Assembly: GCA_003279935.1 (NCBI GenBank) | Contig: QCGL01000001.1 | Span: 1-64,000 of the forward strand | Direction: 5' to 3' | DNA from: Prochlorococcus sp. AG-388-A04 | GTDB lineage: Bacteria > Cyanobacteriota > Cyanobacteriia > PCC-6307 > Cyanobiaceae | Length of the DNA: 64,000 nt | Shown: positions 9,531 through 17,122 of the stretch, one piece after another | Numbering within the stretch: position 1 is the stretch's first letter | How the letters are laid out: every line of letters begins with the position of its first letter | Program-made: the position numbers and the translations under genes | Notes under the pieces: model-generated | Seen by the model: the letters and a program-made list of their open reading frames with translations, nothing else | What the model was told of the DNA's origin: nothing | Database searches by the model: none

Positions 9531-9779
9531 CTAATTAGATTCCCAGTAATCAATAATTCCGCCAATAGTTAAATCAGTTTGAACATCTGGATTAGGGCAA
9601 GCAAACCTTGCTGCTGAGCCACTAGCAGTAAAAACCCAATTACCTTCTCTAGCTCCAACAGGATCAACTGCAACAACTTTTTTACCTTTATTATTTTCTA
9701 AAATTCTCAAATTCATGTGTCCAAGGCCAGCTACTCTTTGGGTACAGACCATTCTTCCACATACCTTCATTATTTCCAA
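9531..9779 (-). CDS. csoS4B: Carboxysome pentameric vertex protein CsoS4B
   Basis: BMC vertex (CcmL/EutN family) protein whose pentamers cap the icosahedral vertices of the alpha-carboxysome. The fold is seen in DPVGAREGNWVFTASGSAARFA followed by DLTIGGIIDYW. The TTG start at 9779 gives MEIMKV, which matches the MEVM start that I recall for Halothiobacillus CsoS4B. An internal ATG at 9770 (GGA five bases upstream) is an alternative that would give 79 aa. It follows csoS4A after 5 bases. Confidence 0.95.
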   Translation of the reverse strand: MEIMKVCGRMVCTQRVAGLGHMNLRILENNKGKKVVAVDPVGAREGNWVFTASGSAARFACPNPDVQTDLTIGGIIDYWESN

Positions 9780-9784
9780 AATTT

Positions 9785-10051
9785 CTACACCTCAATTTGT
9801 TTTGGACTATCTGGGTCCCAATGATCAATAATTCCAACAATTGTTAAATCACTTGGATACGATTTACTCCCTGCAGCTTCTCTAGCAGCAGAACTACCAA
9901 CACAAATAACCCAGTCACCGGGCTTACATCCAACAGCATCAACAGCAACCTTATTAGAAGATCCATCTAAAACTACTTGAAGATGCTTATGCTCGAATCC
10001 AGGTATTCTATTTGTGGAAACAAGTGGTTTTAAAACCTTGCAAATTAACAT
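9785..10051 (-). CDS. csoS4A: Carboxysome pentameric vertex protein CsoS4A
   Basis: Paralogue of CsoS4B, 88 aa, BMC vertex family. Diagnostic segments are DAVGCKPGDWVICVGSSAARE, the CsoS4A-specific AAGSKSYPSDLTIVGIIDHWD, and VSTNRIPGFEHK near the N-terminus. Pentamers close the twelve shell vertices. It begins 2 bases after the csoSCA stop and ends 5 bases before csoS4B, so the three genes are one transcriptional unit. Confidence 0.97.
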   Translation of the reverse strand: MLICKVLKPLVSTNRIPGFEHKHLQVVLDGSSNKVAVDAVGCKPGDWVICVGSSAAREAAGSKSYPSDLTIVGIIDHWDPDSPKQIEV

Positions 10052-10053
10052 AA

Positions 10054-11583
10054 CTAGTGAGCCTCCTCTGTTTTTTTATCTAAAGACATTCCGATAATCT
10101 GAGCGGAATGAATGTTGTCCCTATCTCTAATAGTAAGACAAGTGTGCAACAACCCTTTATCAACTAAATTTTTATATCTAATTGATATCGCATTATTAAC
10201 TCTATAACAATCTTTTGCAGCCCTATCTTTTGCCCCAGGTACTTTCCCAGAATAATCAAATCTTATTACTACGGGAATAGGGAGATCTTGAGAAACATTT
10301 AATCCTTTAAAAATCTTTACTCCTACATCCAAATCAGGAGCCCCTTCTTCAACTGTATCAAGATGAGCAAAATACGTTAAATTTCTTAAATGTACCTCTT
10401 TGAAACCAATCCCCACCCCAATAAACCTTTCAGCATGACCAATATCTTCATAAGAACCTTTATGAAATTTCTTAACGTAATCAATCTGAGAAATATTATT
10501 GACTATTAATTTGAAAACAAACTTATCCAATCCCATTAGTTGATCCTTAGTAGAAGTCCCTGAGATAATCTGACAAATTTCTTTTTCTGCTTCGTCTTTT
10601 GAAAAATTTATTGTGGAATTATAGATATCCAAACTAGAAATAGTATTATCTAAATCAATCTTTCCGTCACTTGAAGATATATGAATCTTTAACGAATCAG
10701 TATCAGTATCAAGACCAATTAACATAAGATCTACTGAAGCCCCGCAGCAAAAGCTATTTTCAACAGCCTCCTTAAAAGCTAGTAATTTTTCACGGCCCAT
10801 TTTAGCTGCTAATTTATCATCACTACCATGAGCCGCACATCCCTGATGTAAAGGGTCAACAGAACTAAAATGGTATGTGACGATTTTTAAATACCTTGTA
10901 TCTTTATCGGCTTCATTTGGATTATTTTCTCTATATCTTTTATGTTCAGTTTTTACCCATCTATTCACAGTATTTTCAATATCGAAGAGTGCCCCTGCAT
11001 GTGATCTTCTTCTAACTGCACTAAATGGAATTCTCATTACATATGCTACTGAATGAGCTAATCTTCCATCAGAGCAAGGTGTTATATCTAACAAGTGAAT
11101 TCCACAATCTAGCAGTTCTGTCTCAAAATTATTTGCGTTATGACTACCAGAAGACCCCTCTAAAGGGTCATTTTCGAAAAAATTATCGCTTAATTTTTCA
11201 TGCTGCTTAAAAGCGCACCATGCATATAAGGCCCTCATATCTAATGGTTTAACCCAAGATTTATCTAAAATATGTGTTGGTAAATCTATTCCTAAATTTT
11301 TATTAGATATAGATTGAGCTGTATTTATGAAATCCTCATGATGTTGTATACGAGCAATTTCTTTCAAAGTAGGGACAATTCTGTCAAAACTGCTTTTTAT
11401 TTGACTTTCATATTTATAAAGTTTTTCATTCTGAGAATTATTAGTTAAGTTATGAGTCTTATCAATATTTCTTAAATTATTTATTTCATTATTCTGTGCA
11501 TGAACATTTTCTGTAAAGGTTTTCATTGGAGCAGTTGGCCCCAATGTGAAGTTCTTGGCTTTAGCCAGTCCTCTCAAAGGCAT
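10054..11583 (-). CDS. csoSCA: Carboxysomal carbonic anhydrase CsoSCA (CsoS3)
   Basis: Beta-type carbonic anhydrase inside the alpha-carboxysome that makes CO2 for Rubisco from bicarbonate. The catalytic domain contains CSDGR (Cys170 zinc ligand, Asp172-Arg174 dyad) and YHFSSVDPLHQGC (His238 and Cys249 zinc ligands, 11 residues apart as in Halothiobacillus His242/Cys253). The N-terminal ~110 residues are low-complexity and Asn-rich, then helical. The C-terminal third is the degenerate second CA-like domain. Length 509 aa is normal. It follows csoS2 after 7 bases. Confidence 0.97.
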   Translation of the reverse strand: MPLRGLAKAKNFTLGPTAPMKTFTENVHAQNNEINNLRNIDKTHNLTNNSQNEKLYKYESQIKSSFDRIVPTLKEIARIQHHEDFINTAQSISNKNLGIDLPTHILDKSWVKPLDMRALYAWCAFKQHEKLSDNFFENDPLEGSSGSHNANNFETELLDCGIHLLDITPCSDGRLAHSVAYVMRIPFSAVRRRSHAGALFDIENTVNRWVKTEHKRYRENNPNEADKDTRYLKIVTYHFSSVDPLHQGCAAHGSDDKLAAKMGREKLLAFKEAVENSFCCGASVDLMLIGLDTDTDSLKIHISSSDGKIDLDNTISSLDIYNSTINFSKDEAEKEICQIISGTSTKDQLMGLDKFVFKLIVNNISQIDYVKKFHKGSYEDIGHAERFIGVGIGFKEVHLRNLTYFAHLDTVEEGAPDLDVGVKIFKGLNVSQDLPIPVVIRFDYSGKVPGAKDRAAKDCYRVNNAISIRYKNLVDKGLLHTCLTIRDRDNIHSAQIIGMSLDKKTEEAH

Positions 11584-11590
11584 TATTTAA

Positions 11591-13888
11591 TTAACCTCTT
11601 GCACCACCTGAAAAGGTAACCAGTTGTCCATCACGAGTGTTACCACTAGATCCAGTTATAAGAAAATCAGGTTTTTCTGTCTCATCATTTCTCTTATTAT
11701 CAACAGGTGGCATTGCTCCCATAAATCCCGCTCTTGATGGATTTCTCTTCCTAGCAGAAACTCCTTCTGTTCCCGTGACTTTATCTCCTCTATCCCAGTC
11801 GTCACCAGTTATATTCCCTGCAGACTGACCCTCACCTGTTATTCTGGAAGACTCTTTTTTATCTGTAGGGATATCAATATTTTGACTTTCTTCTTGTTTC
11901 ATTTTTTGTTTATAAGTCATATTTTTATTAGGTTCAAATCTAAATTGCTCAGTACCCGTGACTTTATCTTCTGCCATATCAAAAGGTCCTGTAATCTTTG
12001 AACTATCTTCATACCTATTACCTGTTACTCCTTCTGTATTTTTAGCTGAATACTTTTCTCTTGATGGTGAATTAACAGAAAATTCCTTCCAAGAATTTGA
12101 GGCTGACTTCTCTTGATTTGCATAAGAAGCATCGCTTGGTGGTGTTTCGCAATTTGATAAAAACTGATCTCCTCCAATATATGGAGTTCCAGTTAAGTTT
12201 TTACAAGCACCTTTTCTTGCACCAGTCATTACTCCACCAATGCCTGGCTGCAGTCCAGTTAATCTTGCATTTGAATTATTTCCAGAATTGACTGTCGCTC
12301 GAGATTTCATATCATCAGCTATTTCAGCATTGCAATTTTCATTAATTTGATCTAAGCCTGCATAAGGAGTTCCTGTTAACACCTTGCATGACCCAGGCTC
12401 ATCTCCTGTTACGATTTTTGATCTACCTGTCATTGTTCCACTTATCAAATTAGATTTTGAAGAGAGACTTAAACCGACTTTCCTAGCCTCAGGCTGTGGA
12501 GTAGATCCGCAGAATTTTTCATATTGCTGGGAACCAATATATTCATCTCCTGTCACATTTTTACAGCTACCATGTTCATTACCTGTTACATAATCAGATC
12601 TTCCTACACCAGTTCCTGTAACGTTATTTCCATTTAAAGTGTCATAACTTCCAACTTTTTCAAATGATTTTCCTTTTGGGCTATGCTCTGATCCCAGATA
12701 TTGATCCCCAGTCAACTGCTTCCCAGATCCTGACTCATCTCCAGTTACTAAGGATGATCTTCCTGGCAAGGAACCAGATACTTTTAATCCATCAGTTGTT
12801 ATGCTTTGCTTTACCTTTGCTGGTTTTTTTATTACTTCCCCACAATATTTTTTTGACTGATTAGCAGAAATATATTCTGTTCCAGTCAAGTTTTTACAAG
12901 TTCCAGGTTCATCACCAGTAACTTTTTCAGATCTGCCGACTTCATTACCAGTAACCTTATTACCGGATGTTGTGGTTGTAACAGAGGCTCTTATCGGTTG
13001 TTTATATTTTGGTTTGTCTTGACAGAATTGATCAGTCACCTCAGCTCCCATATATTGGGTCCCAGTTACTGTTCTACAGGTACTAGCTTCATTACCTGTT
13101 GTTTTCAAAGATCTGTTTGCTTGTGTTCCTGTAACAGTTTGTCCAGAATCTGTTTCACTTTTTCCAACTTTCCAACTTGCATCAGCAATATTTAATTTAG
13201 AACCATTTTTGTTTGGACCACATGGCCTACACTTACCATTACCTTGTTTTGATGTAGATCCTGTTTTACTTCTGAGTTCTCTTACCCTTTGAGAAATTTC
13301 CCTACTAGACAAATCCGGGTCTCCTCTTCTCGCTAAAGAAGCAGCACTTGTATTTTGTTTTGATGCTGATTTTCCATGTTTAGATTGAGCTTCTCTTCTT
13401 GCTAAAACAATATCTCTGCTTGTATTTGTTATGGGTTTTCTCTTTTGATTAATTCTTCTTTTGATATTTTGTTTAACTACTTGATTATCTTGAAAAGTGT
13501 TATTGTGATCTTTTAAGGTCTGAGGTTTTTCGGTTGAAATAACTTTACTAACTTTAATATCACTTTTAACATCAGTACGTGTTCTATCTGAAGAATTAAT
13601 AGCTGATTTACCATGTGTAGACATTGCTTTTCTTCTTTCTATACCAAGTTCTTTACTAGATAATTTTGATGAAGTAGATTTTCTAGCAATTTTATTGGCA
13701 GGTATATTAGATTTACTTGGTGGTGTTAAAACTTTTTTATTCGAAGAAGTTGCTCCAGTTGAATGTATATCTTGAGATGATCTAACTCTATCTTTAGTAG
13801 AAGAAGAATGTAAGGCAGCTTTTTTCCCGCCATCACTCATAGCCTTTCTTCTTTCTAGGGCAATCTCTCTACTGGTTTTTGTTGACAT
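11591..13888 (-). CDS. csoS2: Carboxysome assembly scaffold CsoS2
   Basis: Intrinsically disordered, strongly basic scaffold that links Rubisco to the shell. The N-terminal domain carries four Rubisco-binding helical repeats: SREIALERRKAMS, SKELGIERRKAMS, SRDIVLARREAQS and SREISQRVRELRS. The middle region has six M-repeats built on VTG/LTG triplets ending in [TD]xYxG. The C-terminal region continues VTG motifs and ends in a short conserved peptide. I chose ATG at 13888 (MSTKTSREIAL, 765 aa). The track start is an upstream TTG adding MKI. The third M-repeat lacks the usual cysteines (GSGKQL instead of xSCKxL). The reading frame is full length, with no sign that I recognise of the ribosomal frameshift used by Halothiobacillus. 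Confidence 0.96.
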   Translation of the reverse strand: MSTKTSREIALERRKAMSDGGKKAALHSSSTKDRVRSSQDIHSTGATSSNKKVLTPPSKSNIPANKIARKSTSSKLSSKELGIERRKAMSTHGKSAINSSDRTRTDVKSDIKVSKVISTEKPQTLKDHNNTFQDNQVVKQNIKRRINQKRKPITNTSRDIVLARREAQSKHGKSASKQNTSAASLARRGDPDLSSREISQRVRELRSKTGSTSKQGNGKCRPCGPNKNGSKLNIADASWKVGKSETDSGQTVTGTQANRSLKTTGNEASTCRTVTGTQYMGAEVTDQFCQDKPKYKQPIRASVTTTTSGNKVTGNEVGRSEKVTGDEPGTCKNLTGTEYISANQSKKYCGEVIKKPAKVKQSITTDGLKVSGSLPGRSSLVTGDESGSGKQLTGDQYLGSEHSPKGKSFEKVGSYDTLNGNNVTGTGVGRSDYVTGNEHGSCKNVTGDEYIGSQQYEKFCGSTPQPEARKVGLSLSSKSNLISGTMTGRSKIVTGDEPGSCKVLTGTPYAGLDQINENCNAEIADDMKSRATVNSGNNSNARLTGLQPGIGGVMTGARKGACKNLTGTPYIGGDQFLSNCETPPSDASYANQEKSASNSWKEFSVNSPSREKYSAKNTEGVTGNRYEDSSKITGPFDMAEDKVTGTEQFRFEPNKNMTYKQKMKQEESQNIDIPTDKKESSRITGEGQSAGNITGDDWDRGDKVTGTEGVSARKRNPSRAGFMGAMPPVDNKRNDETEKPDFLITGSSGNTRDGQLVTFSGGARG

Positions 13889-13918
13889 AATCTTCAAATT
13901 AGTAACTCTTTAAAAAAA

Positions 13919-13955
13919 CTTTCTCCAATAAAAATTTTGTTTTGAAAGGAGAAAG
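13919..13955 (-). other. Intercistronic hairpin between rbcS and csoS2
   Basis: Perfect 8-base inverted repeat CTTTCTCC (13919-13926) and GGAGAAAG (13948-13955) with a 21-base AT-rich loop, lying in the 89-base gap between the rbcS stop and the csoS2 start. There is no run of T after the stem on the minus strand, so it is not a classical terminator. It could be an mRNA-stabilising or processing stem, or a partial terminator that lowers csoS2 output relative to Rubisco. The pairing is directly visible. The function is inferred. Confidence 0.5.
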
Positions 13956-13977
13956 ATATTGACTGTTAAATAAAAAT

Positions 13978-14319
13978 TTAGCGTCCTTGGAAAACTGCAA
14001 AAGCTGTGCCTTGACTTTGTGTATAAGCGTCATAACCAATGATTCTTACGTGATGATCAGGATATGCTCTATGGCATGCCTCTAACTCACTTACAACCAA
14101 GTTAAGATCTTTTTCCCCAAAGAAAGGGAGCTTCCAATAAGACCAATAAGTTTGCATACTTCCACTTGGATGTACATGCTCAATAACAGGACTCCATCCT
14201 TGAGCAATAATGTAAGCAATCTGGTCGTATATTTCTTCCTGGGTCATCGGTGGTAAAAAACCGAATGTTTCCAGGGTAGCAACTGTTTGATAGTCACCAA
14301 CTGAGCTCTGGAAAGGCAT
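13978..14319 (-). CDS. rbcS: Rubisco small subunit (form IA)
   Basis: Small subunit of the L8S8 Rubisco packaged in the alpha-carboxysome. It shows QTVATLETFGFLPPMT, IAQGWSPVIEHV, YWSYWKLPFFGEKDL and HVRIIGYDAYTQSQGTAFAVF, all typical of proteobacterial-type (IA) RbcS. The 113-aa length is normal and the start MPFQSSVGDYQTV is well conserved. It lies 90 bases downstream of rbcL, separated by two hairpins, and upstream of csoS2. I see no Shine-Dalgarno sequence. Confidence 0.98.
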   Translation of the reverse strand: MPFQSSVGDYQTVATLETFGFLPPMTQEEIYDQIAYIIAQGWSPVIEHVHPSGSMQTYWSYWKLPFFGEKDLNLVVSELEACHRAYPDHHVRIIGYDAYTQSQGTAFAVFQGR

Positions 14320-14344
14320 AATTAAATGATTTGTGAATGATTTT

Positions 14345-14358
14345 CTCGTAAAAACGAG
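14345..14358 (-). other. Small hairpin in rbcS leader
   Basis: CTCGT-AAAA-ACGAG, a 5-base perfect stem with a 4-base loop, 25 bases upstream of the rbcS start. It sits between a larger hairpin and the start codon and could influence rbcS translation initiation. It is short and could be chance. Confidence 0.35.
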
Positions 14359-14370
14359 GTTTGAAAAATT

Positions 14371-14393
14371 GAGGAGAAATAATTTTTCTCCTC
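14371..14393 (-). other. Strong hairpin between rbcL and rbcS
   Basis: Perfect 9-base inverted repeat GAGGAGAAA (14371-14379) and TTTCTCCTC (14385-14393) with a 5-base loop, 16 bases past the rbcL stop. On the minus strand it is followed by AATTTTTC, a weak T-tract. This is the strongest stem that I see in the window. It may stabilise the 3' end of a processed rbcL mRNA or act as a partial terminator that sets the rbcL:rbcS ratio. Confidence 0.6.
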
Positions 14394-14409
14394 TTGTTTG
14401 AAATCTGAG

Positions 14410-15825
14410 TTAGCCTTGAACGTCGAGCTTATCAACGGTATCAAACTCAAACTTGATTTCTTTCCAAGTTTCGAGTGCAATAGCTAATTCAGGACTATGC
14501 TTAGCAGCTTCCATTAGAATGTCTCTACTCTCTTTTTCGATTTCGCGACCTGCATTACGTGCTTTCACGCAAGCTTCCAATGCAACACGGTTTGCAGCAG
14601 CTCCGGCAGCTGAACCCCATGGATGACCATGAGTTCCTCCTCCGAATTGAAGACAAGAATCATCTCCAAATATTGCAAGCAGTGCTGGCATATGCCAAAC
14701 GTGGATACCACCAGATGCAACAGCAAAAACTCCAGGCATTGATCCCCAATCTTGATCAAAGAAGTTACCTCTTGATCTATCTTCGGGAACAAATGATTCT
14801 CTTAAGTTATCAATGTAACCAAGAGTAGTTTGACGGTCACCTTCTAGTTTTCCAACAACGGTTCCAGTGTGTAACTGATCTCCTCCAGAGAGTCTTAAAC
14901 ATTTCGCTAGAACTCTAAAATGGATACCATGCTTTGGATGTCTATCAATCACAGCATGCATAGCTCTGTGTATATGCAGAAGCATGCCATTTTTACGACA
15001 CCAGTTTGCAAGGCCAGTATTTGCGGTAAATCCACCAGTTATGTAATCATGCATGATGATTGGCATATCAAGCTCTTTAGCAAACTCTGCACGTTCGTAT
15101 AGTTCTTCAGGAGTATTTGCGGTGCAATTTAAATAATGACCTTTTACTTCTCCAGTTTCTTGCTGAGCAAGTTTAACGGCCTCAGCAACGAACTCAAATC
15201 TTTCTCTCCAACGTTGGAATGGCTGAGAATTGATATTCTCATCATCTTTAGTTAGATCAAGACCACCTCTTAGGCATTCATAGACAACCCTTCCGTAGTT
15301 CTTACCAGACAATCCTAATTTAGGTTTGATGGTACAACCAAGAAGTGGTCTTCCATACTTATTAAGTCGATCTCTTTCAACAACTATACCGTTAGGTGGT
15401 CCACCACAGGTCTTAATAAAAGCGATTGGGAATCTAATATCCTCAAGACGAAGATGTCTTAAAGCTTTAAATCCAAATACGTTACCTACTAAAGAGGTTA
15501 ATACGTTTGTAATTGAACCTTCTTCGAAAAGATCTAGAGGGTATGCAATAAATGCATAAAATGCTTCTGGATCACCAGGAACGTCTTCGATTCGATAACA
15601 ACGGCCTTTGTAAAATTCAAGGTCGGTAAGTAACTCGGACCAAACAGTTGACCAAGTACCAGTAGAAGATTCAGCCGCTACCGCAGCTGCAACTTCTTCT
15701 CTTGGGACACCTTCTTGGCCTGTGCATTTGAAACAGGCTAACAAATCAGTGTCGAGGGGGACATATTCAGGAGTCCAGTATGTATCTCTGTACTCCTTTA
15801 CCCCAGCGTCATACTTCTTACTCAT
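14410..15825 (-). CDS. rbcL: Rubisco large subunit, form IA
   Basis: Catalytic subunit carboxylating ribulose-1,5-bisphosphate. Active-site signature GCTIKPKLG gives Lys167 and Lys169 (spinach 175/177). [10 protein letters not shown] holds the carbamylated Lys193 (201), Asp195 and Glu196. Loop 6 is [10 protein letters not shown]. The N-terminus [17 protein letters not shown] and the length of 471 aa are those of form IA, proteobacterial-like Rubisco, as in all alpha-cyanobacteria. It is the second gene of the carboxysome operon, 62 bases after csoS1. Confidence 0.99.
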
Positions 15826-15860
15826 AAGGATAAATTTAGGTCTATTAAGGGAAATTTATT

Positions 15861-15879
15861 AGCAAAATTAAATTTTGCT
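15861..15879 (-). other. Palindromic hairpin between csoS1 and rbcL
   Basis: AGCAAAATT-A-AATTTTGCT, a 19-base palindrome (9-base arms) beginning right after the csoS1 stop in the 62-base gap before rbcL. As RNA the loop would need to open a few A-U pairs, still leaving a stem. It may define the 3' end of an abundant csoS1 mRNA. The sequence is certain, the role inferred. Confidence 0.5.
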
Positions 15880-15887
15880 TTATTTAA

Positions 15888-16199
15888 TTAGTCCTTTTGA
15901 CCAAGGAAATCGCCATTACCAAGTGCTGGCTCAACTTCTCTATGAGGGCGAGCAATGATGTGAGCTGCGACAAGACCGTCACCAACTCTCTCACAAGCAT
16001 CAGCTCCGGCTCTTACTGCTGCGTTAACAGCTCCCGTTTCTCCTCTAACTAAAACTGTGACATAACCGCCACCTACGAATTCACGACCGATAAGACGAAC
16101 TTCTGCTGCCTTGGTCATTGCGTCTGCTGCTTCGATTGCAGGTACAAGTCCGCGTGTCTCGATCATGCCGAGTGCGATACCCATTGTTTCTGTAGCCAT
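15888..16199 (-). CDS. csoS1: Major carboxysome shell hexamer protein CsoS1
   Basis: Single-BMC-domain shell protein (103 aa) whose hexamers tile the carboxysome facets. It begins MATETMGIALGMIETRGLVPAIEAADAM and has VRLIGREFVGGGYVTVLVRGETGAV and RVGDGLVAAHIIARPH, the pore and edge regions of the CsoS1 family. It is the first gene of the minus-strand operon csoS1-rbcL-rbcS-csoS2-csoSCA-csoS4A-csoS4B. GC and codon use are richer than in neighbouring genes, as expected for very highly expressed proteins. Confidence 0.98.
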   Translation of the reverse strand: MATETMGIALGMIETRGLVPAIEAADAMTKAAEVRLIGREFVGGGYVTVLVRGETGAVNAAVRAGADACERVGDGLVAAHIIARPHREVEPALGNGDFLGQKD

Positions 16200-16217
16200 T
16201 GCCTACTAATTACTAAA

Positions 16218-16463
16218 TGTGGAATGTTCAATCCGAAGAATGGTCCATAACGTACTGATAAGTCAAGCATTTTTTACTAAATACTCTATTAATGTTTTTT
16301 TTGTCATTGATAAGTTAAACTTATCACCCTTGCTATTATTGATATGTCAATACTTATCAAAATTAGTTAGTGCATCAAAACATACGGTTGTGTTAATAAA
16401 AAATTTACATTAAGTTATGCGCGTACGAGACAGGCCCTGTCTACACAGGTGTGGAATGTTCAA
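16218..16463 (+). repeat. Direct repeat pair TGTGGAATGTTCAA flanking carboxysome control region
   Basis: The 14-mer TGTGGAATGTTCAA occurs at 16218-16231 and again at 16450-16463, 232 bases apart, near the two ends of the csoS1/ham1 intergenic region. An exact 14-mer repeated within 250 bases is unlikely by chance. It could be a regulator-binding site present near both start regions, or a relic of a local duplication. Confidence 0.6.
16256..16359. promoter_or_regulatory. Cluster of TGATAAGT operator-like half sites
   Basis: TGATAAGT at 16256, a perfect 19-base palindrome TGATAAGTT-A-AACTTATCA at 16308-16326, and ACTTATCA at 16352-16359. Near the last copy, TTGATA...TATCAA also forms an inverted pair. 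Repeated dyads upstream of a Rubisco/carboxysome operon are what a LysR-type (CbbR/RbcR) or similar dimeric regulator would bind, but the binding protein is not identified here. Confidence 0.5.
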
Positions 16464-16476
16464 CCTCTCCTGTCTC
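16427..16476. promoter_or_regulatory. Nested inverted repeat upstream of ham1
   Basis: GAGACAGG (16427-16434) can pair with the adjacent CCTGTCT (16436-16442) or with a more distant CCTGTCTC (16469-16476). The two pairings are mutually exclusive, and ACAC-AG-GTGT lies between them. The element ends about 50 bases before the ham1 start. It could be a protein-binding dyad or a structured leader RNA. Confidence 0.45.
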
Positions 16477-16525
16477 TGTATCAAGTTTTAAAGTAAGATA
16501 ATATTCAGATATTTTTTATATTATT

Positions 16526-17113
16526 TTGAATTCTTCTTCTGTTCTTACTATTGCAAGCGGAAATCAAAAGAAGGTATCTGAAATATTAGAAATGTTAGAT
16601 GTTCTATCTTTAAAAGTAAAAAAGCAACCCGAATATTTGAATGTAGAAGAGACAGGTATAACCTATTTTGATAATGCTTTTTTAAAAGCAAAAGCAGCTT
16701 CTTTAGAAACTAAAACTTGGGCCTTAGCCGATGACTCAGGGCTTGAGGTTGATTATTTAGATGGAAGACCTGGTATATATTCTGCAAGATATGCCGACAA
16801 TAATAATGAAAAGCTTACTAAATTACTTAAAGAACTAAGTGATATCCCATACAGAAGCGCAAAATTCATTAGTTGTATGGTTCTATGTGATCCAGAAGGA
16901 AATTTGGTAAAAGATGCAACGGGTATTTGCTGGGGGGAAATTCTTAAAGAACCAAAATATCCTAACGGAGAATTTGAATCTATTTTTTGGGTTAAAGAGG
17001 CTAATTGTGTATATGGAGAATTAAGCCATTCTCAATTGAGTAAACTTGGGAGTAGAGGTAAAGCCGCAAAAAATATAGCTCCTTTTTTAAAAAGAGAATT
17101 TGGAATAGATTAA
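16526..17113 (+). CDS. rdgB: XTP/dITP pyrophosphatase (Ham1/RdgB)
   Basis: Housecleaning nucleoside-triphosphate pyrophosphatase that removes ITP, dITP and XTP. The start is TTG (MNSSSVLTIASGNQKKVSEI). Motifs are TIASGNQKK (substrate P-loop-like), the ALADDSGLEVDYLDGRPGIYSARYA signature, and FWVKE plus LGSRGKAAKN at the C-terminus. It is known as ham1 in picocyanobacteria, where it commonly sits next to the carboxysome operon. It is divergent from csoS1 and convergent with csoS1D. Confidence 0.94.
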   Translation: MNSSSVLTIASGNQKKVSEILEMLDVLSLKVKKQPEYLNVEETGITYFDNAFLKAKAASLETKTWALADDSGLEVDYLDGRPGIYSARYADNNNEKLTKLLKELSDIPYRSAKFISCMVLCDPEGNLVKDATGICWGEILKEPKYPNGEFESIFWVKEANCVYGELSHSQLSKLGSRGKAAKNIAPFLKREFGID

Positions 17114-17122
17114 AAAATCTAT

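Larger units (their letters stand above)
16200..16525. promoter_or_regulatory. Divergent control region between csoS1 and ham1
   Basis: The only gene-free stretch over 300 bases in the window (326 bases). It must hold the carboxysome operon promoter (minus) and the ham1 promoter (plus). It contains four TGATAAGT/ACTTATCA half sites (16256-16359), a nested inverted repeat (16427-16476) in an unusually GC-rich patch, and a 14-base direct repeat (16218 and 16450). I see no convincing ORF or tRNA. Exact -10/-35 boxes cannot be fixed by eye. Confidence 0.7.

Noticed and set aside
11637-13195. Several plus-strand ORFs of 63-69 aa inside csoS2
   Set aside because: They are shadows of the repetitive csoS2 coding sequence in another frame and lack protein-like features.
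14559-15559. ORFs inside rbcL (89, 75, 60 and 77 aa)
   Set aside because: Antisense or out-of-frame shadows of rbcL; rbcL codons are rich in G/C, which creates spurious open frames.
16219-16413. Plus-strand 64-aa ORF in the csoS1/ham1 gap
   Set aside because: Lies across palindromes and repeats, has odd Cys/Leu-rich composition, and no ribosome-binding site or homology that I can recognise.
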